Positions 8,010 to 16,118 of a DNA stretch of 64,000 nucleotides are shown piece by piece. The first letter of the stretch is position 1. Every line of letters starts with the position of its first letter. Under the pieces are notes generated by a model. It was given only the letters and a program-made list of their open reading frames with translations. It was not told the origin of the DNA and did not search any database. The stretch is from Pseudomonas sp. PB120. GTDB taxonomy: Bacteria; Pseudomonadota; Gammaproteobacteria; Pseudomonadales; Pseudomonadaceae. The position numbers and the translations under genes are program-made. The stretch spans positions 1 through 64,000 of the forward strand of contig NZ_RWIN01000156.1 of assembly GCF_009761815.1 (NCBI RefSeq), read 5' to 3'.

Positions 8010-9377
8010 TCAGCGTTTTACGCCGGGCGTTTTCATCGGCAGCCAAACGTCCAGCTCACTTCTGCCGGGCATGGAGATCAGGTCGAAGCGACCCCCGAAA
8101 TGCTCGACACGTTCACGAATATTACGCAGGCCGATGCCCGCGTGGCGACGCTCGACCTGGGCGACGTTAAAACCGATACCGTCATCGACCACTGTCAGGC
8201 GCACGGATTCTTCACAGCCGTGCAGGGTAATGTCGACATTTTTAGCCTGGGCGTGACGCTCGATGTTGGTCAGGCCCTCCTGCACGATGCGAAACAGCGA
8301 GACCGCGGCACCGTCGACCAGGTGACAGTCGAATTCATTGTCGTTGAAGGTCACCTTGAGGCCACTGCGTTGCTCGAATTCCGCCGCCAGTTGGCCGATG
8401 GCCGCGGGCAGCCCCAGGGTGTCGAGCAACGACGAGCGCAAGTCATGGGAAAGGCTGCGCACCTCGCCAATCGCGTCGCCCAGGCGCTCGGTGGCTTCTC
8501 TTAATATGCCCAGGCCCTTGTCGTGGTCTTGTCTGTTTTCCAGCACATGACTGGCCAGTTCGAACTGAAATTTGATCGAGACCAGCACCTGGCTGATGCC
8601 GTCGTGCAATTCACGGGACACTCGCGTCCTTTCCTCTTCCTGCAAGCTGACAATACGCTGGGTCAGGCGCTGCAGTTTTTTGTCGGCCAGACGGTGCTCG
8701 CTGACGTTCAGTGTCATGCCGCTGGCGAACACAAACAGCACCGCGACCAGCGCCACTACGGCAATCGCCAGCATGGTTTTGCGGATGCCCTGGGCCACTT
8801 CGTCGCGTGCCTGTTGGGTGGCGCGTTCTACGTCTTCAAGGTAGATGCCGGTGCCGAGCATCCAGCCCCAGCGATCCAGCATCACCACGTAGGCGAGCTT
8901 GTCGGTGACCTGGCCGGAGGAGGGCTTGTTCCAGGCGTAGCGCTGAAAACCTTCGCCGGATTCCGCGCTTTTCAGCAGTGCCTGGATCACCGGCAGGCCA
9001 TGCGGGTCCTTCATGTCCCACAGGTATTGGCCCACCAGTTCCGATTGGCGCGCATGCATCAGGCTGCGGCCTTCATGGTCGTAGACAAAAAAGTAGCCAT
9101 TGATGCCGAAGCTGAGTTTGCGCAGTTCTTCCAGCACTTGTTGCTGGGCGTGCGCGTCACCGTGGCCATCGTCGTACAGCGGCGCGATCAGGCTCTGCGC
9201 CATTTCCACGTAGTTTTTCAGTTCGGCGCGCTTGCTGGCCAGGATGCTGTCTTCGATCAGCTGCGCCTGTTGATCGCCGAGTTGCCGGTTCAGGGAAATG
9301 ACCAGCGCACAAATGACCGCGATCGCCAGGACCAGTGGCAGGATTCCGAGTGCGACGATTTTGTGTTTGAGCTGCAT
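8010..9377 (-). CDS. Cache-domain sensor histidine kinase
   Basis: A 455-residue inner-membrane kinase. TM1 is at about residues 8-28 and TM2 at about 195-218. Between them lies a periplasmic single Cache sensor domain (YFFVYDHEGRSLMHARQ, LGTGIYLEDVE). A HisKA_3 domain follows, with the phospho-accepting His in RVSRELHDGISQVL. The HATPase_c domain has VVDDGIGFN and HAGIGLRNIRERV. The ATG at 9377 has AGGAG six bases upstream, so I prefer it over an in-frame ATG at 9422. It pairs with the NarL-type regulator downstream. Cache domains of this type often bind small carboxylates, which fits the divergent cstA gene for a pyruvate-type transporter. Confidence 0.9.
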   Translation of the reverse strand: MQLKHKIVALGILPLVLAIAVICALVISLNRQLGDQQAQLIEDSILASKRAELKNYVEMAQSLIAPLYDDGHGDAHAQQQVLEELRKLSFGINGYFFVYDHEGRSLMHARQSELVGQYLWDMKDPHGLPVIQALLKSAESGEGFQRYAWNKPSSGQVTDKLAYVVMLDRWGWMLGTGIYLEDVERATQQARDEVAQGIRKTMLAIAVVALVAVLFVFASGMTLNVSEHRLADKKLQRLTQRIVSLQEEERTRVSRELHDGISQVLVSIKFQFELASHVLENRQDHDKGLGILREATERLGDAIGEVRSLSHDLRSSLLDTLGLPAAIGQLAAEFEQRSGLKVTFNDNEFDCHLVDGAAVSLFRIVQEGLTNIERHAQAKNVDITLHGCEESVRLTVVDDGIGFNVAQVERRHAGIGLRNIRERVEHFGGRFDLISMPGRSELDVWLPMKTPGVKR

Positions 9378-9469
9378 CTGTGCTCCTGACCGGACCGAAG
9401 GAGGGCGAAGGGCCGGCATCATATGCCAAAGATACGCTTTTGTATTTCAACAGACAGATCGGGGTTTTC

Positions 9470-9501
9470 TACGTAGAACTACGTAGAGCGCACGTACGTA
9501 G
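9470..9501. promoter_or_regulatory. three TACGTAG repeats upstream of cstA
   Basis: The heptamer TACGTAG occurs at 9470-9476, 9480-9486 and 9495-9501. The first two are inside the palindrome CTACGTAG and are spaced exactly one helix turn apart. They lie between the kinase start and cstA, about 110-145 bases before the cstA ATG, and upstream of a possible -10 (TTATAAAA near 9567). A binding site for the adjacent LuxR-type regulator is the natural reading; not tested. Confidence 0.55.
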
Positions 9502-9613
9502 TAACGCGGATTTTTTTGTAGACGCCATGCGGGGATAGTGGGCCAGCTCCGCCCAGCGGACACAATTATAAAAATTACCGCCGCAGTCACTGGCTGTCGG
9601 CAGGAGACACGCT

Positions 9614-11671
9614 ATGCCCCGTCTGGCTAAACACCTCGCCTGGTTTGCCGTGGCTGTCCTTGGAGCGTTTGCGCTAAGTGTCGTGGCCCTGCGCCGCGGC
9701 GAAGCGATCAACGCCCTCTGGATCGTAGTCGCAGCCGTCGCTATCTATCTCGTCGCTTATCGCTATTACAGCCTGTTCATCGCCACCAAGGTGATGCAAC
9801 TCGACCCCAATCGTGCCACGCCCGCGGTCATCAACAACGATGGCCTGGACTACGTGCCGACCAATAAACATGTGCTCTTCGGCCACCACTTCGCGGCTAT
9901 CGCCGGCGCGGGCCCGCTCGTTGGTCCAGTCCTGGCGGCGCAGATGGGCTATCTGCCCGGCACGCTGTGGCTGATTGCCGGCGTGGTGCTGGCCGGTGCG
10001 GTTCAGGACTTCATGGTCCTGTTCATGTCCACCCGCCGCAACGGTCGCTCCCTGGGGGACATGGTCCGTGAAGAAATGGGTCGCATCCCCGGCACCATTG
10101 CGCTGTTTGGCTGCTTCCTGATCATGATCATCATCCTCGCTGTATTGGCGCTGATCGTGGTCAAGGCCCTGGCCGAAAGCCCATGGGGCATTTTCACCGT
10201 GATGGCGACCATCCCGATTGCGATGTTCATGGGCATTTACATGCGCTACATCCGCCCGGGCCGCATTGGTGAAATCTCCGTGGTCGGCGTGCTGTTGCTG
10301 CTGGGTTCGATCTGGCTCGGTGGGCAGATTGCCGCTGATCCGGTCTGGGCCAAGGCCTTTACCTTCACCGGCATCCAGATCACCTGGATGTTGATCGGTT
10401 ACGGTTTCGTGGCGGCCGTGCTGCCGGTGTGGCTGATTCTGGCCCCCCGTGACTACCTGTCGACCTTCCTCAAGATCGGCACCATCGTCGCGCTGGCCAT
10501 CGGCATTCTGATCACCATGCCCGACCTGAAAATGCCGGCCCTGACCCAGTTCATCGACGGCACCGGGCCGGTATGGAAGGGCGGTCTGTTCCCGTTCCTG
10601 TTCATCACCATCGCCTGTGGCGCGGTCTCGGGTTTCCATGCGCTGATTGCTTCCGGCACCACGCCGAAGCTGTTGGCCAGTGAAGGTCATGCCCGCTACA
10701 TCGGTTACGGCGGCATGCTGATGGAATCCTTCGTCGCCATCATGGCCATGGTTGCCGCGTCGGTGATCGAGCCAGGCGTGTACTTCGCCATGAACAGCCC
10801 GGCGGCCCTGGTGGGTGCCGATGTTGTTTCGGTTGCACAAACCGTCAGCAGCTGGGGGGTTGCCATTACCCCGGATGCGCTGCAAGCGGTGGCCAAGGAC
10901 ATCGGTGAGACCACCATCCTGGCCCGTGCCGGCGGTGCCCCGACCCTGGCGGTCGGTATCGCGCAGATCCTGCACCACGTCCTGCCGGGTGAAAACACCA
11001 TGGCGTTCTGGTACCACTTTGCGATTCTGTTCGAAGCGCTGTTCATCCTGACGGCGGTTGATGCGGGTACCCGCGCCGGTCGCTTCATGCTCCAGGATTT
11101 ACTCGGCTCCTTCGTGCCGGCACTGCGCCGTACCGATTCCTGGCCGGCCAACCTGATCGCGACCGCCGGTTGTGTGGCGATGTGGGGTTACTTGCTGTAC
11201 CAGGGCGTGATCGATCCATTGGGTGGCATCAACACCTTGTGGCCGCTGTTCGGTATCTCCAACCAGATGCTGGCCGGTATCGCGCTGATGTTGGCGACCG
11301 TCGTGCTGATCAAAATGAAACGCCAGCGCTACGTCTGGGTCACCATGCTGCCCGCGGTATGGTTGTTGATCTGCACCGTCACCGCCGGCTTCATCAAGCT
11401 GTTCGACGCCAACCCGGCGATCGGCTTCCTGGCCCTGGCGAAGAAGTACAGCGATGCGCTGGCCAACGGTCAGATCCTCGCGCCGGCCAAGGACATCACG
11501 CAGATGCAGCACGTGATCTACAACGCCTACACCAACGCAACCCTGACGGCGTTGTTCCTGTTCGTGGTCTTCAGCATTCTGTTCTTCGCGCTCAAAGTCG
11601 GCATCGCCGCCTGGGGCACCAAGGAACGTACGGATAAAGAAGCACCATTCCAGGCCGTGCCACAGGCTTGA
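9614..11671 (+). CDS. cstA: carbon starvation protein CstA, pyruvate/peptide transporter
   Basis: A 685-residue polytopic inner-membrane protein of the CstA family, near the length of E. coli CstA (701). About 16-18 hydrophobic segments are evident, with the family hallmarks HVLFGHHFAAIAGAGPLVGP (about 93-112) and GFHALIASGTTPKLL (about 343-357). CstA and its paralogue BtsT carry pyruvate and have been linked to peptide uptake during starvation. AGGAG lies 7 bases before the ATG. The YbdD-like gene follows after 15 bases, as in many bacteria. The divergent histidine kinase and response regulator, and the TACGTAG repeats, suggest signal-dependent expression. Confidence 0.95.
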   Translation: MPRLAKHLAWFAVAVLGAFALSVVALRRGEAINALWIVVAAVAIYLVAYRYYSLFIATKVMQLDPNRATPAVINNDGLDYVPTNKHVLFGHHFAAIAGAGPLVGPVLAAQMGYLPGTLWLIAGVVLAGAVQDFMVLFMSTRRNGRSLGDMVREEMGRIPGTIALFGCFLIMIIILAVLALIVVKALAESPWGIFTVMATIPIAMFMGIYMRYIRPGRIGEISVVGVLLLLGSIWLGGQIAADPVWAKAFTFTGIQITWMLIGYGFVAAVLPVWLILAPRDYLSTFLKIGTIVALAIGILITMPDLKMPALTQFIDGTGPVWKGGLFPFLFITIACGAVSGFHALIASGTTPKLLASEGHARYIGYGGMLMESFVAIMAMVAASVIEPGVYFAMNSPAALVGADVVSVAQTVSSWGVAITPDALQAVAKDIGETTILARAGGAPTLAVGIAQILHHVLPGENTMAFWYHFAILFEALFILTAVDAGTRAGRFMLQDLLGSFVPALRRTDSWPANLIATAGCVAMWGYLLYQGVIDPLGGINTLWPLFGISNQMLAGIALMLATVVLIKMKRQRYVWVTMLPAVWLLICTVTAGFIKLFDANPAIGFLALAKKYSDALANGQILAPAKDITQMQHVIYNAYTNATLTALFLFVVFSILFFALKVGIAAWGTKERTDKEAPFQAVPQA

Positions 11672-11686
11672 TGGAGAAGGGTGCCC

Positions 11687-11884
11687 ATGTTCAATGACCT
11701 GAGTCGCCTCGGTAAATACCTCGGTCAGGCCGCGCGCCTGATGGTCGGCATGCCCGACTACGACAACTACGTCGAGCATATGCAAAGCAAACACCCGGAC
11801 AAACCGGTGATGAGTTACGAGGCGTTCTTCCGGGAACGCCAGGAAGCTCGATACGGCAGCAAGGCAGGGCCGAAGTGTTGTTGA
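11687..11884 (+). CDS. YbdD/YjiX family small protein (DUF466)
   Basis: A 65-residue protein of the YbdD/YjiX family (FNDLSRLGKYLGQAARLMVG, PDYDNYVEHM, PVMSYEAFFRERQEARYG). It ends in a CC pair, and members of the family often end in such a motif. It is nearly always encoded directly after cstA/btsT, as here, and is needed for transporter function in some species. An ATG at 11687 with AAGG six bases upstream is preferred to the GTG two codons earlier. Confidence 0.9.
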   Translation: MFNDLSRLGKYLGQAARLMVGMPDYDNYVEHMQSKHPDKPVMSYEAFFRERQEARYGSKAGPKCC

Positions 11885-11910
11885 TGCAACACCAGGCTTG
11901 ATGCCACTCC

Positions 11911-12039
11911 CTGTGGGAGCGAGCCTTTGTGGCGAGGGAGCTTGCTCCCGCTGGGTCGCGAAGCGGCCCCAAAAGCTTTGCGACTGCTTCGCAGCCGAGC
12001 GGGAGCAAGCTCCCTCGCCACAAAGGGTCGCTCCTACAT
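11911..12039. repeat. REP pair with internal hairpin
   Basis: Inverted arms (TGTGGGAGCGAGCC/GGTCGCTCCTACA outer; GGCGAGGGAGCTTGCTCCCGCT and its complement inner) with a GC-rich spacer containing GTCGCGAAGC. It forms one long imperfect cruciform after ybdD. The same inner arm recurs at 57761. Confidence 0.85.
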
Positions 12040-12168
12040 TTGTTTTTGCGATCGCATAGGGATATGGCGCAATGCCATTGAACCAGAGCCCAAAGTGCGG
12101 GACTATCTGTGCAGTTCGCCCGGCCGCCGAGCCGGGCTTTTGCCATGGAGTCACACGAGGCGATGGAT

Positions 12169-12450
12169 ATGCCAGGCGAAAACGCTCAAACCCCTTTTCC
12201 CGTCAGGCGCACCACATGGCGCTGGCGGATTCTGTTCATCAAGGTCTGGCTGATTGCAGCCTTTCTTCTGGTGATCTTCTTGGGCTTGGGTGTGACCGCC
12301 ATCATGGCGGGGACCAGCGACGAACTTGAGTGGGGGCAGCGTGTTTCTGCCTTCGGCGTCGGGGCGCTGATCATTGTTGCGGGCCTGGGCATTCTGAAAG
12401 CGCTGATCCCGGAAAAAGCCTTTGCCGTGTTGCTGCGCAAAGGCACTTGA
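12169..12450 (+). CDS. small two-helix membrane protein
   Basis: A 93-residue protein with two clear hydrophobic segments: FIKVWLIAAFLLVIFLGLGV (about 24-43) and a second around GVGALIIVAGLGILKAL (about 65-81). The N-terminus is charged (RRTTWRWR before TM1), suggesting the N-end faces the cytoplasm. The start is uncertain: ATGs at 12145 and 12163 are in frame, and the frame is open upstream; GAGG 8 bases before 12169 decides my choice. Function unknown. Confidence 0.5.
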   Translation: MPGENAQTPFPVRRTTWRWRILFIKVWLIAAFLLVIFLGLGVTAIMAGTSDELEWGQRVSAFGVGALIIVAGLGILKALIPEKAFAVLLRKGT

Positions 12451-12460
12451 GTGAAGGTTG

Positions 12461-12691
12461 TTACGGTAACGCGCGCCATTTAACCTCGGTCAAGCCGCAG
12501 CGCTCGGCATGCTCGCGCAGCGTCGCGTGGGATTGGTCGGAAATGTTTTGTGCATAGGCGAGCCCGATACCGGCATGCAGGCACGCGTAGTACCACGCGT
12601 CTTCATCACTCATGTGCGAGTCGAATTGCACAAACACCTGCGCATTGGCGTGTAGGCAGTAGGTGATTTGAAAGTGTTTGAGGCCGGGCAT
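12461..12691 (-). CDS. small hypothetical protein
   Basis: A 76-residue soluble protein (MPGLKHFQITYCLHANAQVF...) with several His, Cys and Trp residues and no membrane segment. It looks like the small alpha/beta proteins found as singletons in Pseudomonas. It has a good GGAG-type site (CAGGAGAACTTA) before the ATG. It converges with the small membrane protein gene, leaving 10 bases. Function not recognised. Confidence 0.6.
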   Translation of the reverse strand: MPGLKHFQITYCLHANAQVFVQFDSHMSDEDAWYYACLHAGIGLAYAQNISDQSHATLREHAERCGLTEVKWRALP

Positions 12692-12859
12692 TAAGTTCTC
12701 CTGCAGTTCCCACTATGACACTAGTGGCTCCGTGCCAGTTCGATTTTTTTCATCCTGCGCTGTACCCAACGGTCACACTTAAGGTTTAGGATTAAGTTGT
12801 GTAAGTAAATGGCTGTTTGCATTGAGTAAGGCTATGCTCCATTTACTTTCGTTTTCCCG

Positions 12860-13915
12860 ATGACTAACAGTGACCGCATGAACCAGTCAGAGAAACGCGC
12901 AACGGCCCTAGCGCTATACCCCGAGGACACCCGCGAAGCGGCTGCGTTGCTCAAGCAGGCGGTGCCGCTGATGGTTCGTCACAATATTCCGCCGAACCCG
13001 GTGCACTACGCGCTCTGGTACACCTACAGCAAGGGGGCGAACCCCGAACTGAACCGTCACATTGATCGAGTGGTGCGGGATTTCGAGAGTTTTCCGCCTG
13101 AATCGGCCACCAAACTGTTCCGCGAATACATCATTCGCGACGAACTGGAAGACGCCCGGGTCGGGCAACAACAGGCGATCAACCTGGTCGACGGCATGGA
13201 ACGGGACGTTTCGCGCAGCGTCAGCGGCAGCCTCAACTACCAGAACAGCCTTGGGCATTGCCTGGAAATGCTCGATTCGCCGGTCGAGAAGAGCCTCCCG
13301 ACGATCCTTAACGAGCTGCAACAAAGCACTCAACTGATGCAGGATCAGCAAGCCCTGTTCCTCTTCCAGTTGCGCTCCGCCCAAAACGAAATCAAAACCC
13401 TGCGCGAAAAACTCGAGCAAGCCAGCCTGGCCGCATCGCTGGATGGCCTCACCCAGTTGCTTAACAGAAACTCCTTCAACCGGGTGCTGGAACAGGCCTT
13501 GAGCAAGGCGCCGAAAAAAGTCGCCCTGGTCATGCTGGATATCGACCACTTCAAGAAATTCAACGATGAATACGGCCACCCGCTGGGCGATCGCGTGCTC
13601 GAACACGTCGGGCAGGTGCTGCGCAACTCATTGCCGCCCGACGCCGTGGCGGCACGTTATGGCGGTGAAGAGTTCTGCGTCGTGATGCATGAATGCAACG
13701 ATCTGGACACGGCCCGTGCGTTTGCCGAACAACTGCGCCTGAAAATCCAGTCGTTGCGGATCAAGGCGCGAGGCACCGACACGGTGCTCGACACCATCGC
13801 GGCGTCCTTTGGTGTGGCCCTGTCCAAACCGGGCGACACGCTGGAAACCCTGCTGACCCGTGCCGACGATGCGCTCTACCTGGCCAAACGCAGCGGGCGC
13901 AATCGCGTGCAATAA
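12860..13915 (+). CDS. GGDEF diguanylate cyclase
   Basis: A 351-residue soluble protein. The N-terminal region (about 1-170) has no recognised sensor but is helical, with a coiled coil around QSTQLMQDQQALFLFQLRSAQNEIK before the cyclase. The GGDEF domain (about 185-350) carries LDGLTQLLNRNSF, the metal-binding LVMLDIDHFKKFNDEYGH, and the active-site loop RYGGEEF. So it should make cyclic di-GMP from GTP. The canonical RxxD inhibitory site upstream of the loop is not visible (the equivalent residues are P and A), so product inhibition by that route is unlikely. The ATG at 12860 is assumed; an ATG at 12878 is an alternative. Confidence 0.9.
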   Translation: MTNSDRMNQSEKRATALALYPEDTREAAALLKQAVPLMVRHNIPPNPVHYALWYTYSKGANPELNRHIDRVVRDFESFPPESATKLFREYIIRDELEDARVGQQQAINLVDGMERDVSRSVSGSLNYQNSLGHCLEMLDSPVEKSLPTILNELQQSTQLMQDQQALFLFQLRSAQNEIKTLREKLEQASLAASLDGLTQLLNRNSFNRVLEQALSKAPKKVALVMLDIDHFKKFNDEYGHPLGDRVLEHVGQVLRNSLPPDAVAARYGGEEFCVVMHECNDLDTARAFAEQLRLKIQSLRIKARGTDTVLDTIAASFGVALSKPGDTLETLLTRADDALYLAKRSGRNRVQ

Positions 13916-13933
13916 CCGGCGGCGGAAGGCCGA

Positions 13934-13957
13934 CCTGTCAGTGCGATCACTGACGGG
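13934..13957. terminator. possible bidirectional hairpin
   Basis: A CCTGTCAGTG/CACTGACGGG stem with a CGAT loop sits between the converging cyclase and porin genes. No T-run follows on either strand, so termination is not certain. Confidence 0.35.
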
Positions 13958-13975
13958 CCAGCGTGTGACGCGTTA

Positions 13976-15283
13976 TTACAGCAGCGGAATGCTGTAACTC
14001 ACGATCAAGCGGTTCTGATCCTGATCGCGGGCTGCCTCGCTGTTGGATTTGCCGTTACGCCATCCGAATCCGACCCCTTTGAGCGCTCCGGACTGCAGCA
14101 CGTAATCCAGGCTGATGTCTCTCTCCCACTCTTTCTGGTTGTCGCCGGACACCGTCTTGATGTTGTCCCCGCTGAGGTACATGACCGACGCTTTCAGGCC
14201 GGGCACGCCCAGCGCCGCGAAGTCGTAGGCGTATTGGCCGAACGCCGTGCGTTCGCCTGCGCGGGTGAACGTTTGAATCAAACGATCGGTGTACAGATAA
14301 AGGCTGACCCCGGCGGCGCCCTTGTCTGGCAGGCCGCCCTGATTGAGCTGCGTGAAGCCGCTGCCACTGGACACACTCTGATAGCCGCCCGTGATGGCGT
14401 GGCCACCCAGGGTGTAAATCAGCGCGGCACTCCACGTTCGATTGTCGATCTCGCCATCACCGTGCTCGGTAAAGCCGCTGATTTTGTAGCCGGAGGTGCC
14501 CGAGCTGTTCGCCCCTGAAGCATCTGTCTTGAAGTAGCGCAGGTCGGTTTTCAGGGATTGATTGTCCGAGATCGCCAAGGTGTGGATCAGCCCGAAAAAC
14601 TGCTGCGTGTAATAGTCGTCGAGGTGCGCGTAGTAATACTGGGCCGTCAAATCCTTGGTGATTTTCCAGTCGCCCCCGGCGAAGTCGAAGGCGTTGCTTT
14701 CACGGGTGCCGCCCGTGGCGGCCAGGCCGGTTTGATCGCTGGAGGCCCGGCCGGTCGAGTGTTCAAGACGGCCGCCCGAGAGCGTCAGGTCCTTGAACTC
14801 GGCCGAGGTCACCTGGCCCCCTTCGAATGTCTGCGGCAGCAGACGGCCATCGTTGGACACCAGGATCGGCAGTTTGGGCATCAATGTGCCGAGGCGAAGT
14901 TCGGTCTTGGACACTTTGACTTTGCCGGTCAGGCCCAGCCGGCTCCATTCGTCGACAGCGCTGTTGTCGCTGTCTGACGGAATCATGCTGCTGCCGACGT
15001 GCCGTCCCTTGCCGCTGTCCAGCGTGATGCCCATCAGCCCCAACGCATCGACACCAAATCCCACCGTGCCAGCGGTGTAGCCCGACTTGTAGTCGAGCAT
15101 GAAACCCTGCGCCCATTCTTCGGTTTTCGACGGTGCGGCGGTGCCATCGCGGTTGTCGTTGTTGAAGTAGAAATTCCTCATCCCCAGCGTGGCTTTGCTG
15201 TCACTCAGGAAGTCCGCGTGTGCCTGAGTGCTCAGTGCCACGGCACCCAGTGCGAAGGTTAAAGCGGTTCTGTTGCTGCGCAT
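13976..15283 (-). CDS. OprD-family outer-membrane porin
   Basis: A 435-residue porin. A signal peptide (MRSNRTALTFALGAVALSTQAHA) is followed by DFLSDSKATLGMRNFYFNNDNRDG, the typical OprD start. The rest has alternating beta-strand patterns (DLRYFKTD, LIYTLGGHAITGGYQ) and the strand-final IVSYSIPLL. The length matches the OprD family (about 420-450), which passes basic amino acids, carboxylates or aromatic compounds. The ATG at 15283 is chosen because the signal peptide begins there. The gene lies downstream of the catabolic genes on the same strand and may carry the same substrate through the outer membrane; no paralogue assignment (OccD/OccK) is possible here. Confidence 0.9.
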   Translation of the reverse strand: MRSNRTALTFALGAVALSTQAHADFLSDSKATLGMRNFYFNNDNRDGTAAPSKTEEWAQGFMLDYKSGYTAGTVGFGVDALGLMGITLDSGKGRHVGSSMIPSDSDNSAVDEWSRLGLTGKVKVSKTELRLGTLMPKLPILVSNDGRLLPQTFEGGQVTSAEFKDLTLSGGRLEHSTGRASSDQTGLAATGGTRESNAFDFAGGDWKITKDLTAQYYYAHLDDYYTQQFFGLIHTLAISDNQSLKTDLRYFKTDASGANSSGTSGYKISGFTEHGDGEIDNRTWSAALIYTLGGHAITGGYQSVSSGSGFTQLNQGGLPDKGAAGVSLYLYTDRLIQTFTRAGERTAFGQYAYDFAALGVPGLKASVMYLSGDNIKTVSGDNQKEWERDISLDYVLQSGALKGVGFGWRNGKSNSEAARDQDQNRLIVSYSIPLL

Positions 15284-15414
15284 GTGTATCGCCCCATTTA
15301 TTTTTGTAGTTTGAAGTCGGGAGCGGACGTGTCCGCGAATGCTCAATGGTGGTGGCTCCCGCCGTGGCGGGTGTCGGCAAATGACTGTGCCGGCGGGAGC
15401 GTGAAGCGCCTGGG

Positions 15415-15987
15415 TCAGATCCCTAATACGTTGGCGCCGATGCAGGGGTCGATGCCGCGTTCGAGCCGGCGCTGATGGACGATGACCGTGATTTCCATCG
15501 AGCCGGTGGTGACTTCAAAGTCGAGGATGTGGCCGCCGTAGGCTTGGAACGTGGCGTCACCGGCAACGCCGTGCATGTGGATCGAAGGCTGGTCGTTCTT
15601 CCAGGCCACGGAGCCGGTGATGCTGGCCATCTCGACGCTGTTAAGCGTCTTGGCGTCGAAGTCTTTTTTATCCTTGTTCCAGAACCCGAACTTCACGTTG
15701 CCAAAGCCGATACCGCTGATGGAGGCACTCGGGATCTTTTCGGCGATGGCCAGTTTGGTCAGTTCCTTGAACGCGTTGTCGCCCATGCGCAGGACCATCA
15801 GGTAACCGGTGGGGGTTTTGGTGTAGCGCGGTGTGGCTTCAGTGGCACATTGCATGGGCGCTGTCGTCGCGGTGGGAGTGGTTTCGGCAACGGCCAGTTG
15901 GATGACCGCCGTGTTGATCATCACGGCGGCGGTAACGGCCAGCATCAGTTTGCAAAAGCGCTGTTTCGGGTGACGTTGAACGTGCAT
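15415..15987 (-). CDS. exported PPC-domain (DUF296) protein
   Basis: A 190-residue protein with an N-terminal signal peptide (KQRFCKLMLAVTAAVMINTAVIQLAVAETT) and one PPC/DUF296 domain over about 60-180. The core motif SIHMHGVAGDATFQAYGGHIL is evident. PPC domains are trimeric folds first seen in plant AT-hook proteins; bacterial ones are often soluble and cytoplasmic, so a periplasmic copy is unusual. GAGGAAG lies 6 bases before the ATG at 15987, making it the likely start. It is 131 bases after the aldehyde dehydrogenase gene on the same strand. Function unknown; ligand binding is possible. Confidence 0.75.
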   Translation of the reverse strand: MHVQRHPKQRFCKLMLAVTAAVMINTAVIQLAVAETTPTATTAPMQCATEATPRYTKTPTGYLMVLRMGDNAFKELTKLAIAEKIPSASISGIGFGNVKFGFWNKDKKDFDAKTLNSVEMASITGSVAWKNDQPSIHMHGVAGDATFQAYGGHILDFEVTTGSMEITVIVHQRRLERGIDPCIGANVLGI

Positions 15988-16118
15988 GCGACTTCCTCGG
16001 TTTTTGTTGTTGTGTGGGTGAAGCGGTTTTTGGGACGAGCGAATCCGACGCCTGTTGTTCAACAGGCGCGGAGGGTGTGGCTGACGGTGGGTGTCAGTTG
16101 AAACCGGTTGGCTGAGAG

